Shown in pieces: positions 48,861 to 58,526 of a stretch of DNA of 64,000 bases (position 1 is the first letter of the stretch; each line of letters opens with the position of its first letter). Below the pieces are notes generated by a model. That model had not been told where the DNA came from and searched no databases. It saw only the letters and a program-made list of their open reading frames with translations. Origin of the DNA: Mycobacterium sp. 1274761.0 (GTDB lineage: Bacteria; Actinomycetota; Actinomycetes; Mycobacteriales; Mycobacteriaceae). Position numbers and translations under genes: made by a program. The stretch lies in contig NZ_LZMC01000038.1 of the NCBI RefSeq assembly GCF_001668615.1, positions 62,001 to 126,000 of the forward strand. The letters are read 5' to 3'.

Positions 48861-50243
48861 ATGAGCTTCGACCTGACCCCGACTGAAGCGCAACACGATC
48901 TCGCGCAACGCACCCATGAGTTCGCCGAGCAATGCATCCGCCCCGTCGCCGCCGACTACGACGCCCGCCAGGAATTCCCGTGGCCGGTCCTCGAGGAAGC
49001 CGCCGCCCGGGGTTTCTACAGCCCGCTGTTCTACCGCGATCTGATCGGTGACCCCACGGGCCTGTCGCTGCCCATGTTCATGGAGGAGTTGTTCTGGGGC
49101 TGCGCGGGCATCGGGCTGGCCATCGTGATGCCCGCGCTCGCGCTGTCGGCGATCGGCCAGGCCGCCTCACCCGAGCAGATGCTGGAGTGGGCGCCGGAGT
49201 GCTTCGGCAGCCCCGGCGATCTGAAGCTCGCGGCGCTGGCGATCTCCGAGCCCGAGGGCGGCAGCGACGTCCGCAACCTGCGCACGCGCGCCACCCGTGA
49301 CGGGGACGACTGGATCATCGACGGCCACAAGATGTGGATCGGCAACGGCGGCATCGCCAACGTGCACGTGGTGAACGCCGTCGTCGACGAGGAACTCGGC
49401 CACCGCGGCCAGGCCCTGTTCATCGTGCCCGGCGGCACGCCCGGGCTGGAGATGGTGCGCAAGCTCGACAAGCTCGGCTGCCGGGCCTCCCACACCGCGG
49501 AGCTGAAGTTCAACTCGGTTCGCGTGCCGGCCGCCAACCTCCTCGGCGGTCAGGACAAGCTCGACCACAAGCTGGCCAAGGCCCGCGAAGCCGTCGAGGG
49601 CGGCAGGCATTCGGGTTCGGCGACGCTGGGCACATTCGAGCAGACGCGGCCGATGGTCGCCGCCCAGGCGCTCGGCATCGCAAGGGCGGCAATGGAATAC
49701 GCCACCGAATATGCCAACCGCCGTGAGGCGTTCGGCGCCCCGATCATCGACAACCAGGGCATCGCGTTCCCGCTGGCCGAGCTCGCCACCGCTCTGGACG
49801 GCGCGCGGCTGCTGACGTGGCGCGCCTCGTGGATGGCCGCCAACGGCATCCCGATGGAACGCGGCGAAGGGTCGATGTCCAAGCTGGCCGCCAGCGAGGT
49901 CGCGGTCCGCACCACCGAACGCGCCATCCAGACCATGGGCGGCTGGGGCTACATCAAGGACCATCCGGTGGAGAAGTGGTACCGGGATGCCAAGCTGTAC
50001 ACCATCTTTGAAGGCACCAGCGAGATCCAGCGGGTCGTCATCTCCAACGCGCTGGGCGCCGCCGACGGCAAGCCGCCGCTGCATTTCGACCTCGAGCCCT
50101 CCGGCGGGCCCCTCAACCGCTGGTTCGGTCGCGGCACCCCGGCGCGCACCCAAGCGGCCAACACCGCCTTGGACATGCGCGACCGCATTCCGCAGCCGGT
50201 CATGCAGCTGGCGATGAAGGTGCTCAAGCCGCCCAAGAAGTAG
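48861..50243 (+). CDS. Acyl-CoA dehydrogenase
   Basis: A 460-residue FAD enzyme: [22 protein letters not shown] (FAD/substrate loop), [25 protein letters not shown] (second signature), [22 protein letters not shown] and the catalytic-base region [19 protein letters not shown]. An extra C-terminal extension of about 60 residues (ADGKPPLHF onward) exceeds the typical 390. It oxidises acyl-CoA to the trans-2-enoyl-CoA; chain preference unknown. Divergent from the acyl-CoA synthetase gene. Confidence 0.9.
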   Translation: MSFDLTPTEAQHDLAQRTHEFAEQCIRPVAADYDARQEFPWPVLEEAAARGFYSPLFYRDLIGDPTGLSLPMFMEELFWGCAGIGLAIVMPALALSAIGQAASPEQMLEWAPECFGSPGDLKLAALAISEPEGGSDVRNLRTRATRDGDDWIIDGHKMWIGNGGIANVHVVNAVVDEELGHRGQALFIVPGGTPGLEMVRKLDKLGCRASHTAELKFNSVRVPAANLLGGQDKLDHKLAKAREAVEGGRHSGSATLGTFEQTRPMVAAQALGIARAAMEYATEYANRREAFGAPIIDNQGIAFPLAELATALDGARLLTWRASWMAANGIPMERGEGSMSKLAASEVAVRTTERAIQTMGGWGYIKDHPVEKWYRDAKLYTIFEGTSEIQRVVISNALGAADGKPPLHFDLEPSGGPLNRWFGRGTPARTQAANTALDMRDRIPQPVMQLAMKVLKPPKK

Positions 50244-50252
50244 CGTGGGGTC

Positions 50253-51077
50253 ATGGCCGTCAGGATGCGGGGCCTCCTCGCCGGCACCATCGATTCCCTG
50301 CGGTATGAGCCCACCGCCAAACGGATTCGGGTGTGCCTGGCCGGCGAACTGGTGGCCGACACGACCGATGCCCGGCTGGTATGGGAGCCGCGCCGCATCG
50401 TCCCGGGCTACGCCGTCCCGGCGGCCGCACTGACCGCGCACCTGCTGCCCGCGGGAGCTGAGTCCGGCGACCGGTACACCGGGTTCACGCTGCCCGACGT
50501 GAGTGACCGGCCGCTGCTGGACCCCAGCGTGCCCTTTCCCGTACACAGTTGCGCCGGAACGGTTTACGACGTCATCGCCGGCGACGAGACGGCCGGGAGT
50601 GCGGCCTTTGCGCCCGACGACCCCGACCTCGACGGTTACGTCGTCCTCGAATTCGATGCGTTCGAGTGGCGCGAGGAGGACGAGCCGATCGTCAGCCATC
50701 CCCACGATCCGTTTGCCCGCATCGACGTCTTGCGCAGCAGCCGCCATGTGCGGATCGAATACGACGGCACGGTGTTGGCCGAGTCGTCACGGCCCATGTT
50801 GCTGTTCGAGACGTTGCTGCCGGTCCGCTTCTACCTGCCGCGCGACGACGTCGTCGTGGCTCTGGAGTCCAGCGATACCGTGTCGTACTGCGCCTACAAG
50901 GGTCGCGCGTCGTATCTGTCGGTGCCCGGCGGTCCGCGTGACGTGGCGTGGACCTACCGCGAGCCGTTGCACGATGCCCTGCAGGTGCGCGATCGGGTGT
51001 GCTTCTTCGACGAACGCGTCGACGTATTCGTCGACGGTGCCCTGCGTGAGCGGCCGGTCACCCCCTGGAGCGAATGA
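50253..51077 (+). CDS. Two-domain DUF427 protein
   Basis: A 274-residue protein with tandem DUF427-like halves. The N-terminal half (about 10-100; RIRVCLAGELVADTTDARLVWEP) is diverged and lacks the signature, while the second (about 155-270) has VRIEYDGTVLAESSRPMLLFE, VALESSDTVSYCAYKGRASYLS and DVAWTYREPLHDALQVRDRVCFF. It is 9 bp after the acyl-CoA dehydrogenase gene, so probably co-transcribed. A one-domain relative is at 26399-26773. Confidence 0.84.
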   Translation: MAVRMRGLLAGTIDSLRYEPTAKRIRVCLAGELVADTTDARLVWEPRRIVPGYAVPAAALTAHLLPAGAESGDRYTGFTLPDVSDRPLLDPSVPFPVHSCAGTVYDVIAGDETAGSAAFAPDDPDLDGYVVLEFDAFEWREEDEPIVSHPHDPFARIDVLRSSRHVRIEYDGTVLAESSRPMLLFETLLPVRFYLPRDDVVVALESSDTVSYCAYKGRASYLSVPGGPRDVAWTYREPLHDALQVRDRVCFFDERVDVFVDGALRERPVTPWSE

Positions 51078-51144
51078 TCGTTACGCACCCGCAGGTTTCG
51101 TCGCGCATTCAGCGGGCACCCGACACGCGACCTGAGGAGGGGAA

Positions 51145-52323
51145 GTGCGGGCAGTCACGTGGCAGGGCCGACGGAGCGTCACGATCGAGAACGTGCCGGA
51201 TCCAATCATCAAGGAACCGACCGATGCGATCGTCAGGGTCACCAGCACCAACATCTGCGGCAGCGACCTGCACCTGTATGAGGTGCTCGGCGCGTTTATG
51301 ACAGCCGGCGACATCCTCGGCCATGAGGCGATGGGGATCGTCGAGGAAGTCGGCAGAGACGCCGGCGACCTGAAGGCCGGCGACCGAGTGGTGATCCCGT
51401 TCAACATCTCCTGCGGGCACTGCTACATGTGCGGGCACGGTCTTCAAAGCCAGTGTGAGACAACGCAGAACCGCGACCAGGGCACCGGCGCTGCGTTGTT
51501 CGGCTACTCGAAGCTCTACGGCCAGGTGCCGGGGGGACAGGCCGAATACCTTCGGGTGCCCCAAGCCCATTACACCCACATCAAGGTTCCGCTGGACGGG
51601 CCCGACGAACGCTACGTGTATCTGTCCGACGTGCTGCCCACCGCTTGGCAGGCCGTCGAATACGCGAACGTGCCCGACGGTGGAACGCTCGTCGTCCTCG
51701 GCATGGGACCGATTGGCTCGATGGCGTGCCGGATCGCGCAGCACCGGCACGACTGCCGGGTGATCGGCGTCGACCTCGTCCCGGACCGGCTGCAGCGGGC
51801 CAGAGACATGTGCGCCGACGTCATCGACATGAACCTCGACGACCCCGTCGAGGTGGTGCGCGAGTGCACCCAGGGCCGCGGCGCCGACTCGGTGATCGAC
51901 GCGGTCGGGATGGAGGCGCATGGCTCCCCGATCGCCTCGGTCGCGCACACCGCCAGCGCTTTTCTGCCCGCGCCGGTGGGACGGGTGCTGTTGAAGAACG
52001 CCGGAGTGGACCGGCTGGCGGCCTTCAACACCGCCATCGCCATGGTGCGCCGCGGCGGCACCATCTCGCTGTCGGGCGTCTACGGCGGGGCCGCCGACCC
52101 GATCAACATGATGACGCTGTTCGACAAGCAGCTGAACCTGCGCATGGGCCAGGCCAACGTCAAGCGGTGGGTACCAGACATCCTGCCGCTGCTGACCGAT
52201 GACGATCCGCTGCGTACGGAGGGTTTCGCCACGCACCGGCTGGCACTGAACGCCGCCCCGGAGGCATACGAGAAGTTCCAGAAGAAGCAGGACGGCATGG
52301 TCAAGGTGGTGTTGACGCCGTAG
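51145..52323 (+). CDS. Zinc-dependent alcohol/formaldehyde dehydrogenase family protein
   Basis: A 392-residue medium-chain dehydrogenase. Catalytic zinc: Cys38 (NICGSDLH), His60-Glu61 (GHEAMG). Structural zinc: Cys90, 93, 96 and 104. NAD motif GMGPIGSMACRIA near 188. It resembles glutathione-independent formaldehyde dehydrogenase/threonine dehydrogenase-like enzymes. GTG 51145 follows an excellent GAGGAGGGGAA site. Downstream is a PLP-dependent gene 45 bp away on the same strand. Confidence 0.88.
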   Translation: MRAVTWQGRRSVTIENVPDPIIKEPTDAIVRVTSTNICGSDLHLYEVLGAFMTAGDILGHEAMGIVEEVGRDAGDLKAGDRVVIPFNISCGHCYMCGHGLQSQCETTQNRDQGTGAALFGYSKLYGQVPGGQAEYLRVPQAHYTHIKVPLDGPDERYVYLSDVLPTAWQAVEYANVPDGGTLVVLGMGPIGSMACRIAQHRHDCRVIGVDLVPDRLQRARDMCADVIDMNLDDPVEVVRECTQGRGADSVIDAVGMEAHGSPIASVAHTASAFLPAPVGRVLLKNAGVDRLAAFNTAIAMVRRGGTISLSGVYGGAADPINMMTLFDKQLNLRMGQANVKRWVPDILPLLTDDDPLRTEGFATHRLALNAAPEAYEKFQKKQDGMVKVVLTP

Positions 52324-52368
52324 GTGATCGACAGGTTGAGCCGCCAGCACCCGGGTAATCCCAAGATC

Positions 52369-53829
52369 ATGGACCAATCCGAAGCGCCGCTGCTCGATGC
52401 CCTCGTCGACTACCGCAAGGCCAACCGCTACGGGTTCACGCCGCCCGGACACCGGCAGGGACGCGGCACCGATGACCGGGTGCTCTCTGTCCTGGGCCGC
52501 GAGCCGTTTCACGACGACCTCCTCGCCAGCGGCGGGCTCGACGATCGTCACTCCAGCGGCCAGTTTCTCAAGAACGCCGAAGATCTAATGGCCGAGGCGG
52601 TCGGCGCCGACGTGGCGTGGTTCTCCACCTGCGGCAGCTCGCTGTCGGTGAAGGCGGCCATGATGGCCGTCGCAGGCGGCGCCGACGGCGGGCTGCTGGT
52701 CACCCGCGACAGCCACAAGTCGATCGTCGCGGGCCTGATCTTCTCGGGCGTGCAACCGCACTGGGTCACGCCACGGTGGGACGCCGACCGCCACGTTTCG
52801 CATCCACCGTCCCCCGACGACGTGGCCGAGGCGTGGGAGCGCAACCCCGACGCGGCGGGCGCGCTGATCGTCAGCCCGAGCCCGTACGGCACGTGCGCCG
52901 ACATCGAGGCCATCGCCGAGGTGTGCCACGCCCGGGGCAAGCCGCTGATCGTCGACGAGGCGTGGGGTGCGCACCTGCCGTTCCACGATGACCTGCCGAC
53001 CTGGGCGATGGACGCCGGCGCCGACGTGTGCGTGGTGAGCGTGCACAAGATGGGCGCCGGCTTCGAGCAGGGCTCGGTGTTCCACCTGCAGGGCGACCTG
53101 GTCGACGTGAACCGGCTCTCGGCATGCGCCGATCTGTTGATGACCACCAGCCCGAACGTGATGGTGTATTCGGCGATGGACGGCTGGCGCCGGCAGATGG
53201 TTCAGCACGGCCACGAATTGCTCGGGGCCGCTTTGGATCTCGCCAACAAGCTGCGCGACGACATCGAGCTGATCCCCGACCTCGAGGTGCTCGACGACGA
53301 ACTGCTCGGGGTGGAGGCCAGCCACGACCTCGACCGCCTTCAGGTGCTGATGGACGTCTCGGCCACCGGCACGTCGGGATACCAGGCGGCCGACTGGCTG
53401 CGTGAACACATGCAGGTCGACGTCGGCATGGCCGATCACCGGCGGATCCTGGCCACAATGTCGTTCGCCGACGACGCATCGACCGCCGGGCGGCTGCTGG
53501 ACGCGCTGTGGGCGTGGCGCAAGGCGGCCCGCGACTTCGACTCGCCGCCGCGCATCGACCTGCCGACCCCCGACGAAATCGAACTGGAAAGCGTGCAGTT
53601 GCCGCGCGACGCGTTCTTCGGCCCCGTCGAGATGGTGCCTGCGGAGAAGGCGCCCGGACGCGTCGCCGCCGAACAGATCACGCCCTATCCGCCGGGCATT
53701 CCCGCGGTAGTTCCCGGTGAGCGGCTCAGCGAGGCGGTCATCGACTATCTACGGACCGGCGTGGCGGCCGGAATGAACCTTCCCGACCCGGCAGATCCGT
53801 CGCTGAAGCGGATTCGGGTGGTCGCGTGA
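52369..53829 (+). CDS. Orn/Lys/Arg decarboxylase-family PLP enzyme
   Basis: A 486-residue fold-type I PLP enzyme: LLDALVDYRKANRYGFTPPGHRQG opens the family, AWFSTCGSSLSVKAAMMAV binds the cofactor phosphate, LIVDEAWGAHLPFHDDLPTWAM has the PLP-pairing Asp, and SVHKMGAGFEQGS carries the Schiff-base Lys. The short form (no N-terminal wing domain) is typical of actinobacterial and Bacillus SpeA/YaaO-like members, which decarboxylate arginine, lysine or ornithine. ATG 52369 is preferred; an in-frame GTG at 52324 adds 15 residues. Polyamine or cadaverine synthesis is likely. Confidence 0.85.
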   Translation: MDQSEAPLLDALVDYRKANRYGFTPPGHRQGRGTDDRVLSVLGREPFHDDLLASGGLDDRHSSGQFLKNAEDLMAEAVGADVAWFSTCGSSLSVKAAMMAVAGGADGGLLVTRDSHKSIVAGLIFSGVQPHWVTPRWDADRHVSHPPSPDDVAEAWERNPDAAGALIVSPSPYGTCADIEAIAEVCHARGKPLIVDEAWGAHLPFHDDLPTWAMDAGADVCVVSVHKMGAGFEQGSVFHLQGDLVDVNRLSACADLLMTTSPNVMVYSAMDGWRRQMVQHGHELLGAALDLANKLRDDIELIPDLEVLDDELLGVEASHDLDRLQVLMDVSATGTSGYQAADWLREHMQVDVGMADHRRILATMSFADDASTAGRLLDALWAWRKAARDFDSPPRIDLPTPDEIELESVQLPRDAFFGPVEMVPAEKAPGRVAAEQITPYPPGIPAVVPGERLSEAVIDYLRTGVAAGMNLPDPADPSLKRIRVVA

Positions 53830-53920
53830 AGTTGCCGGTACCCCTGGTTTCATGTGGGCCGTTTCTGGCAACATTACCGGCTGGTAAGTACTTCCTCCGA
53901 GACTCTCCAGGGTGGGGCAG

Positions 53921-55756
53921 ATGATGGGTTCGACGGAGATTTCACTCCTTGCCGCCGCGGGCAGTGAGGGTGGCGGCGCCGCACTCGACCAGGTGATCGG
54001 CATGACGGTGGTGGCGCTGGTGGTCGGTGCGCTGCTGTGCTGGCTCGGGTACCTGCATCGGGCGCGCAAAATCACGTGGGTCAACAGCGTGGCCGAATGG
54101 GCGGGCCGGCGATTCAAGCGGCCGCCGTGGGTGGCCGTCCCGATCGCGCTGTTCACCGCCACGTTGATCTGCGCGCTGTTCGGCTTCATCTGGGATGTCA
54201 GCCTGCACATCGGGAAGGGCCGCGACCCGGGGCCGTTGGCCAACCCGGCGCACTACTTCATTCTGTTCGGGCTGTTCCTGTTGTTTGTCGCGGGTTGCGC
54301 GGCGATCGTGCTGCCGTATGAGAAGCCGGGCCCGTTCGCGATCCGGATCACCAAGGACTGGTATGCGCCGGTCGGCGGCGTGCTGATGGCCGGCTGCGGG
54401 CTTTACGCGCTGACCGGCTTCCCGCTGGACGACGTCTGGCACCGCATCTTCGGCCAGGACGTCACGCTGTGGGGGCCGACGCACCTGATGATGATCGGCG
54501 GTGCAGGCTTCTCGACCATCGCGGCGCTGGTCCTCGAATACGAGGGCAAGAAGCACGTCGGCGAGGACGCGCCCAAGGAGGGCTACGGGCTCCTCTTCAT
54601 CAAATATCTCGCTTTCGGCGGCATCGTCATCGGCCTGTCGGTGTTCCAGATCGAGTTCGACTTCGGTGTGCCGCAGTTCCGTCAGGTATTCCAGCCGATG
54701 CTAATCGCCGCGGCCGGGGCGTTTGCGCTCGTCGCCGCCCGCATGATGATGGGCCGCGGCGCCGCCATCCTGGCCGCGGTGTTGGCGATCGGGCTGCGCG
54801 GACTGGTGGCGTTGACTGTCGGCCCGATCCTGGGCGCGCCGATCAACTGGTTCGCGCTCTACCTGGGCGCCGCCATCGTCGTCGAAGTCCTCGCGTTCAC
54901 CCCGCTGTACAAGCGGCCCATCGTGTTCGGTCTGGTCAGCGGCCTTGGAGTCAGCACGGTCGGGCTGTGGCTCGAGTCGTTGTGGGTCGACACGGTCTAT
55001 CACTACCCGTGGCCGTCCAGCATCTGGCCCGAGGCGCTGATGATGGCCGTGCCGGTCGCGGTGCTCACCGGGGCGTGCGGCGCGATGTTCGGCATGGTGC
55101 TCACCGACCAGCGGCTGCCGCGCCGTGCCATCAGCATCGGCCTTGTCGTGCTGGCGATCCTGGCCATCGGCGGCGCGACGGCCAACGGTCTGCGCTACGA
55201 GGTGCCGAAAAACGCCACCGCGACGGTGACGCTGACGGAGGCCGGGACGCCCGGCAAGCGTCTGGTAAACGCCGACGTGCGGATCAACCCCCCGGATCTG
55301 ATCAGCGACGACCCCAACTGGGTGTCGGTGCTCGGCTGGCAGGGCGGGCTGGCCAATGACCGCGGTATCTTCGTCGACCGCCTGGAGAAGCTCGGCCCCG
55401 GCCATTACCGGTCGACGCAGCCGATGCCGGTCTACGGCCAGTGGAAGACGTTGCTGCGGGTGCACGACGGCCGGATGCTGACCGCGGTACCGATTTTCCT
55501 GGCCGGCGACCCCGGCATCGGGGCGCCGGAGGTGCCCGCGCAGGCGTCGATGACGCGGCCGTTCGTCGCGGAGATCACGATCCTGCAGCGCGAGCGCAGT
55601 CCCGAGGTGCCCATGTCGCTGTGGACCATCGGATGTCTGATCGTGCTGGCCTGCACGCTGATCATGATCGGCGGCCTCACCTGGGGCGCGGGGCGCGTCA
55701 ACAGGAGCCAGCCGACCGGGACGAAGACGGAACTCCAGCCGTCAGCGCAAGCATGA
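53921..55756 (+). CDS. Large polytopic membrane protein, first gene of cupredoxin operon
   Basis: A 611-residue protein with about eleven transmembrane helices (between residues 20 and 430), several bearing His or Met (WDVSLHIGK, NPAHYFILFGLF, WGPTHLMMIGG) that could bind metal or haem, then an extracytoplasmic domain (about 430-560; VTLTEAGTPGKRLVNADVRINPPD) and a final helix near the C-terminus. Family unknown to me. ATG 53921 follows a GGTGGGG site; GTG 53912 and ATG 53924 are alternatives. It overlaps the next gene by 4 bp and heads a four-gene operon. Confidence 0.75.
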   Translation: MMGSTEISLLAAAGSEGGGAALDQVIGMTVVALVVGALLCWLGYLHRARKITWVNSVAEWAGRRFKRPPWVAVPIALFTATLICALFGFIWDVSLHIGKGRDPGPLANPAHYFILFGLFLLFVAGCAAIVLPYEKPGPFAIRITKDWYAPVGGVLMAGCGLYALTGFPLDDVWHRIFGQDVTLWGPTHLMMIGGAGFSTIAALVLEYEGKKHVGEDAPKEGYGLLFIKYLAFGGIVIGLSVFQIEFDFGVPQFRQVFQPMLIAAAGAFALVAARMMMGRGAAILAAVLAIGLRGLVALTVGPILGAPINWFALYLGAAIVVEVLAFTPLYKRPIVFGLVSGLGVSTVGLWLESLWVDTVYHYPWPSSIWPEALMMAVPVAVLTGACGAMFGMVLTDQRLPRRAISIGLVVLAILAIGGATANGLRYEVPKNATATVTLTEAGTPGKRLVNADVRINPPDLISDDPNWVSVLGWQGGLANDRGIFVDRLEKLGPGHYRSTQPMPVYGQWKTLLRVHDGRMLTAVPIFLAGDPGIGAPEVPAQASMTRPFVAEITILQRERSPEVPMSLWTIGCLIVLACTLIMIGGLTWGAGRVNRSQPTGTKTELQPSAQA

Positions 55757-55935
55757 CCGCTGCGCCGGACGTCGTGGTACTGGCCCATCATGGGCTGCTG
55801 CTCGCCATCCCGGCGTTCGTCCCTGCGATCATCGTGGCCGGCGTGATCGGCTACGTCGCGATGAAGGACCGTCGCAACAGAGGCGAGGCCGACAGTGAGC
55901 AATCAGGCTCGACCGATCATGATGGGAAATCGTGA
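55753..55935 (+). CDS. Small single-helix membrane protein
   Basis: A 60-residue protein read from an ATG that overlaps the stop of the preceding gene (ATGA). It has one membrane helix (about 17-36, AIPAFVPAIIVAGVIGYVAM) followed by a charged cytosolic tail (KDRRNRGEADSEQ). Conserved spacing within the operon and the overlap at both ends support it as real. It may be an assembly or stabilising subunit of the membrane complex. Confidence 0.75.
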   Translation: MTAAPDVVVLAHHGLLLAIPAFVPAIIVAGVIGYVAMKDRRNRGEADSEQSGSTDHDGKS

Positions 55936-56381
55936 CTTCATTACAACGAGATAAGCGAGTCCCTGTCGTCCTGGCTGCCGTGCTCGCCGCCGGCGCCCTG
56001 CTGCTCGCCGGCTGCGGGCAAGGCGGCGAGTCACAGAACGCGCAAAGCCCGGCTGCGCCGTCCAAGTCGACAGTCAGCCCGTCGGACATGCAGAACAATC
56101 AGGCAGCGCCCGACCGTCTGCAGATCGACGTCACGATCAAGGGCGGTCAGGTGACCCCGACCAATGCCCAGCTGAAGGCGAAGGTGAACCAGCCGATCGT
56201 GGTCAAGGTCAACAGCGACACCGCCGACGAGCTGCACGTGCACTCGACGCCCGACCACAAGTTCAACGTCGAGGCCAAGCCCGCACAGCAGTTCCAGTTC
56301 ACGGTCGACGTCCCCGGAAACGTGGACGTCGAATTGCACCACCTCGACAAGACGATCGCGACCATCCAAGTCCAGCCGTGA
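55932..56381 (+). CDS. Cupredoxin-like lipoprotein
   Basis: A 149-residue lipoprotein: basic N-terminus, hydrophobic stretch and lipobox LLLAGC (Cys32). After a Ser/Pro/Gln linker the mature domain (about 60-149) is a Greek-key beta sandwich: IDVTIKGGQVTPTNAQLKAKVNQP, DELHVHSTPDHKFNVEAKP and VELHHLDKTIATIQV. Several His residues (HVH, DHK, LHHL) could bind copper, although the classical cupredoxin Cys is absent. GTG 55932 overlaps the upstream stop by 4 bp. It resembles the cupredoxin domains of EfeO-type proteins. Confidence 0.8.
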   Translation: MTSLQRDKRVPVVLAAVLAAGALLLAGCGQGGESQNAQSPAAPSKSTVSPSDMQNNQAAPDRLQIDVTIKGGQVTPTNAQLKAKVNQPIVVKVNSDTADELHVHSTPDHKFNVEAKPAQQFQFTVDVPGNVDVELHHLDKTIATIQVQP

Positions 56382-57709
56382 CCGATCGACCCGTCGCGGT
56401 CCTGGCCCATGGCCTCGGCGGGTCCACGGATCTGCCAATCCCGTTGAGCTATGCGCTGATCGGGGCGGCGTGGGCGTTGACGTTCACCTTCGCGGTGGTC
56501 GCTTTCGCCTGGCGAACGCCGCGCTTTGATCCGGACAAGCCGGGACACGCTCTGCCGCAGTGGGTGACGACGGTGGTCGACGCAGCGGTCACCCGATGGC
56601 TGCTGGCCGCGGCCGGTCTGCTGTTCGCGGGCTGGGTGGCGATGGCCGCACTGTTCGGCACGTCCGACCACAACCCGGTGCCCGGCGTCTTCTACGTGTT
56701 CATGTGGATCGGGCTGGTGGCGCTGTCTTTGGCGATCGGCCCTGTGTGGCGGGCGATCTCGCCGCCGCGCACGCTGTACCGCCTGCTGCGGCTGGCACGG
56801 TTGCCGTCGGGCCGCGGTTATCCTCGTCGGTTGGGCTACTGGCCCGGGGTTCTCGGCCTGTTCGCGTTCGTCTGGCTGGAATTGGCCAGCCCGGACCCCG
56901 GTTCGCTCGGCGCGATCAGGCTCTGGCTGCTGAGTTACCTCGTCGTCACGCTCGCCGGCGCGATCGTCTGCGGAGACGGATGGTTCAGCCGCGCGGATCC
57001 GTTCGAGGTCTACAGCGTTGTGGCGTCACGGTTTTCGCCGTTCCGGCGCAACCCGGCCAGCGGCCGCATCGAGATCGGCAACCCGTTCGACCACCTTCCG
57101 TCGCTGCCCGTGCGGCCCGGCGCCGTGACGATGCTGGCGGTGCTGCTCGGATCGACGGCGTTCGACAGCTTCTCGGCGTCACCGGACTGGCGGAACTTCG
57201 CCGACCACTATGCTCATTCGGCGACGGCCAACAGCCTGCTGCGTTCTGCGGGTCTCGTCGTTTTCGTAGCGGTGGTGGCGGTTTCGTTCTCGCTGGCCGC
57301 GCGGGCCACCGGCGGCGTCGACCGAAGCACCAGACGCGAACTGCCCGGGCGGATGGCGCACTCGCTCATCCCGATCGTGCTGGGATACATGTTCGCGCAC
57401 TACCTGTCGTATCTTGTCGAACGGGGTCAGCAGACCGTCATCGACCTCGCCGACCCGCTAAACCGTGACTGGAATCTGCTGGGCCTCGGCGACGCCGGAG
57501 TGAGTTACCTTCTGTCGCTTCATCCTTCGGTGCTGGCAACCATCAAGGTCTGCTGCGTGGTCGGCGGACACGTCGCCGGGGTGGTCGCAGCGCACGATCG
57601 CGCGCTGCGGGTGCTGCCCAAGGGATATCAGCTCACCGGCCAGCTCGCCATGATGCTGGTGATGGTCGGTTACACGTTCACGGGGCTGTACCTGCTATTC
57701 GGTGGCTGA
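56378..57709 (+). CDS. Polytopic membrane protein, last gene of cupredoxin operon
   Basis: A 443-residue membrane protein with about nine or ten helices. GTG 56378 overlaps the lipoprotein stop (GTGA). Conserved-looking positions include HGLGGSTDLPIPLSYALIG near the start, GDGWFSRADPFEVYSVVASRF in the middle and MFAHYLSYLVERGQQTVI and GGHVAGVVAAHDRAL with His in helices. No family recognised by name. With the first gene it probably forms a membrane complex served by the lipoprotein. Confidence 0.75.
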   Translation: MTDRPVAVLAHGLGGSTDLPIPLSYALIGAAWALTFTFAVVAFAWRTPRFDPDKPGHALPQWVTTVVDAAVTRWLLAAAGLLFAGWVAMAALFGTSDHNPVPGVFYVFMWIGLVALSLAIGPVWRAISPPRTLYRLLRLARLPSGRGYPRRLGYWPGVLGLFAFVWLELASPDPGSLGAIRLWLLSYLVVTLAGAIVCGDGWFSRADPFEVYSVVASRFSPFRRNPASGRIEIGNPFDHLPSLPVRPGAVTMLAVLLGSTAFDSFSASPDWRNFADHYAHSATANSLLRSAGLVVFVAVVAVSFSLAARATGGVDRSTRRELPGRMAHSLIPIVLGYMFAHYLSYLVERGQQTVIDLADPLNRDWNLLGLGDAGVSYLLSLHPSVLATIKVCCVVGGHVAGVVAAHDRALRVLPKGYQLTGQLAMMLVMVGYTFTGLYLLFGG

Positions 57710-57761
57710 TGAAACGCGCAATCGCCACACCACTTCTCGCGAAGTCATTTAGATTGGCTTC

Positions 57762-58439
57762 GTGCCGGTTGACGACACTGTAGAACAAGCGTTAGCCGGG
57801 GGTTCTCCGCAGCAGGTCGGGTGGTTTCGCTTCTATTTCGCCGACGAACGATGGGAGTGGTCGGATCAAGTGCAGCGGCTGCACGGCTACGAGCCGGGCA
57901 CGGTGGAGCCCACCACCGAGCTGGTGCTCTCGCACAAGCATCCCGATGACTACGTCGGAGTCGCCGCGACGCTGGACGAGATCCGGCGCACGCACAAGAC
58001 ATTCAGCACCCGCCACCGCATCATCGACACCCGCCAGCAGGTTCATGACGTCATCGTCATCGGGGACCGGCTCTACGACGACGGCGAGGTCATCGGCACG
58101 CACGGGTTCTACGTCGACGTGACCGATACCGACCGCAGGCGCGAGGATGAGGTCAGCGCGGCGGTCGCCGAGATCGCCGAGAACCGGGCGGTGATCGAGC
58201 AGGCCAAGGGCATGCTGATGTTGATCTACCGGATCAGCGATGACTCGGCCTTCGAGCTGTTGAAGTGGCGGTCACAAGAGACGAACATCAAGCTGCGCGT
58301 ACTGGCCGAGCAGCTGCTGACCGACTTCGCGAAGCTGACCTACGAGGAGGTCCTGCCGCCGCGGGGGACGTTCGACCATCTGCTGCTGACGGCGCATCAG
58401 CGCGCGCAGCCCGACGACCCGGCCAGATCCGCCTCCTGA
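57762..58439 (+). CDS. PAS-ANTAR RNA-binding regulator
   Basis: A 225-residue protein. Residues about 15-125 are a PAS fold (VGWFRFYFADERWEWSDQVQRLHGYEPG ... IGTHGFYVDVTDT). Residues about 135-200 are an ANTAR domain (AEIAENRAVIEQAKGMLMLIYRISDDSAFELLKWRSQETNIKL), which binds paired stem-loops in mRNA leaders to prevent termination. The conserved AKGMLM helix is intact. Signal for the PAS domain is unknown. GTG 57762. No matching dual-hairpin leader was found in this window. Confidence 0.88.
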   Translation: MPVDDTVEQALAGGSPQQVGWFRFYFADERWEWSDQVQRLHGYEPGTVEPTTELVLSHKHPDDYVGVAATLDEIRRTHKTFSTRHRIIDTRQQVHDVIVIGDRLYDDGEVIGTHGFYVDVTDTDRRREDEVSAAVAEIAENRAVIEQAKGMLMLIYRISDDSAFELLKWRSQETNIKLRVLAEQLLTDFAKLTYEEVLPPRGTFDHLLLTAHQRAQPDDPARSAS

Positions 58440-58526
58440 ACCGCCGATCAAGATCATCGACTTTGGTTGTGATGGCGCCCCACTGGGCACCCCCGTATGG
58501 TCTCGTAGGTCCCCTCGATCCCTGGA

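Noticed and set aside
49167..50747. A 526-codon minus-strand frame opposite the acyl-CoA dehydrogenase and DUF427 genes
   Set aside because: It crosses two well-supported genes on the other strand and has no domain or start signal.
57710..57761. Possible dual hairpin target of the PAS-ANTAR protein in its own leader
   Set aside because: The 52-bp leader is too short and lacks two hexaloop stem-loops required by ANTAR proteins.
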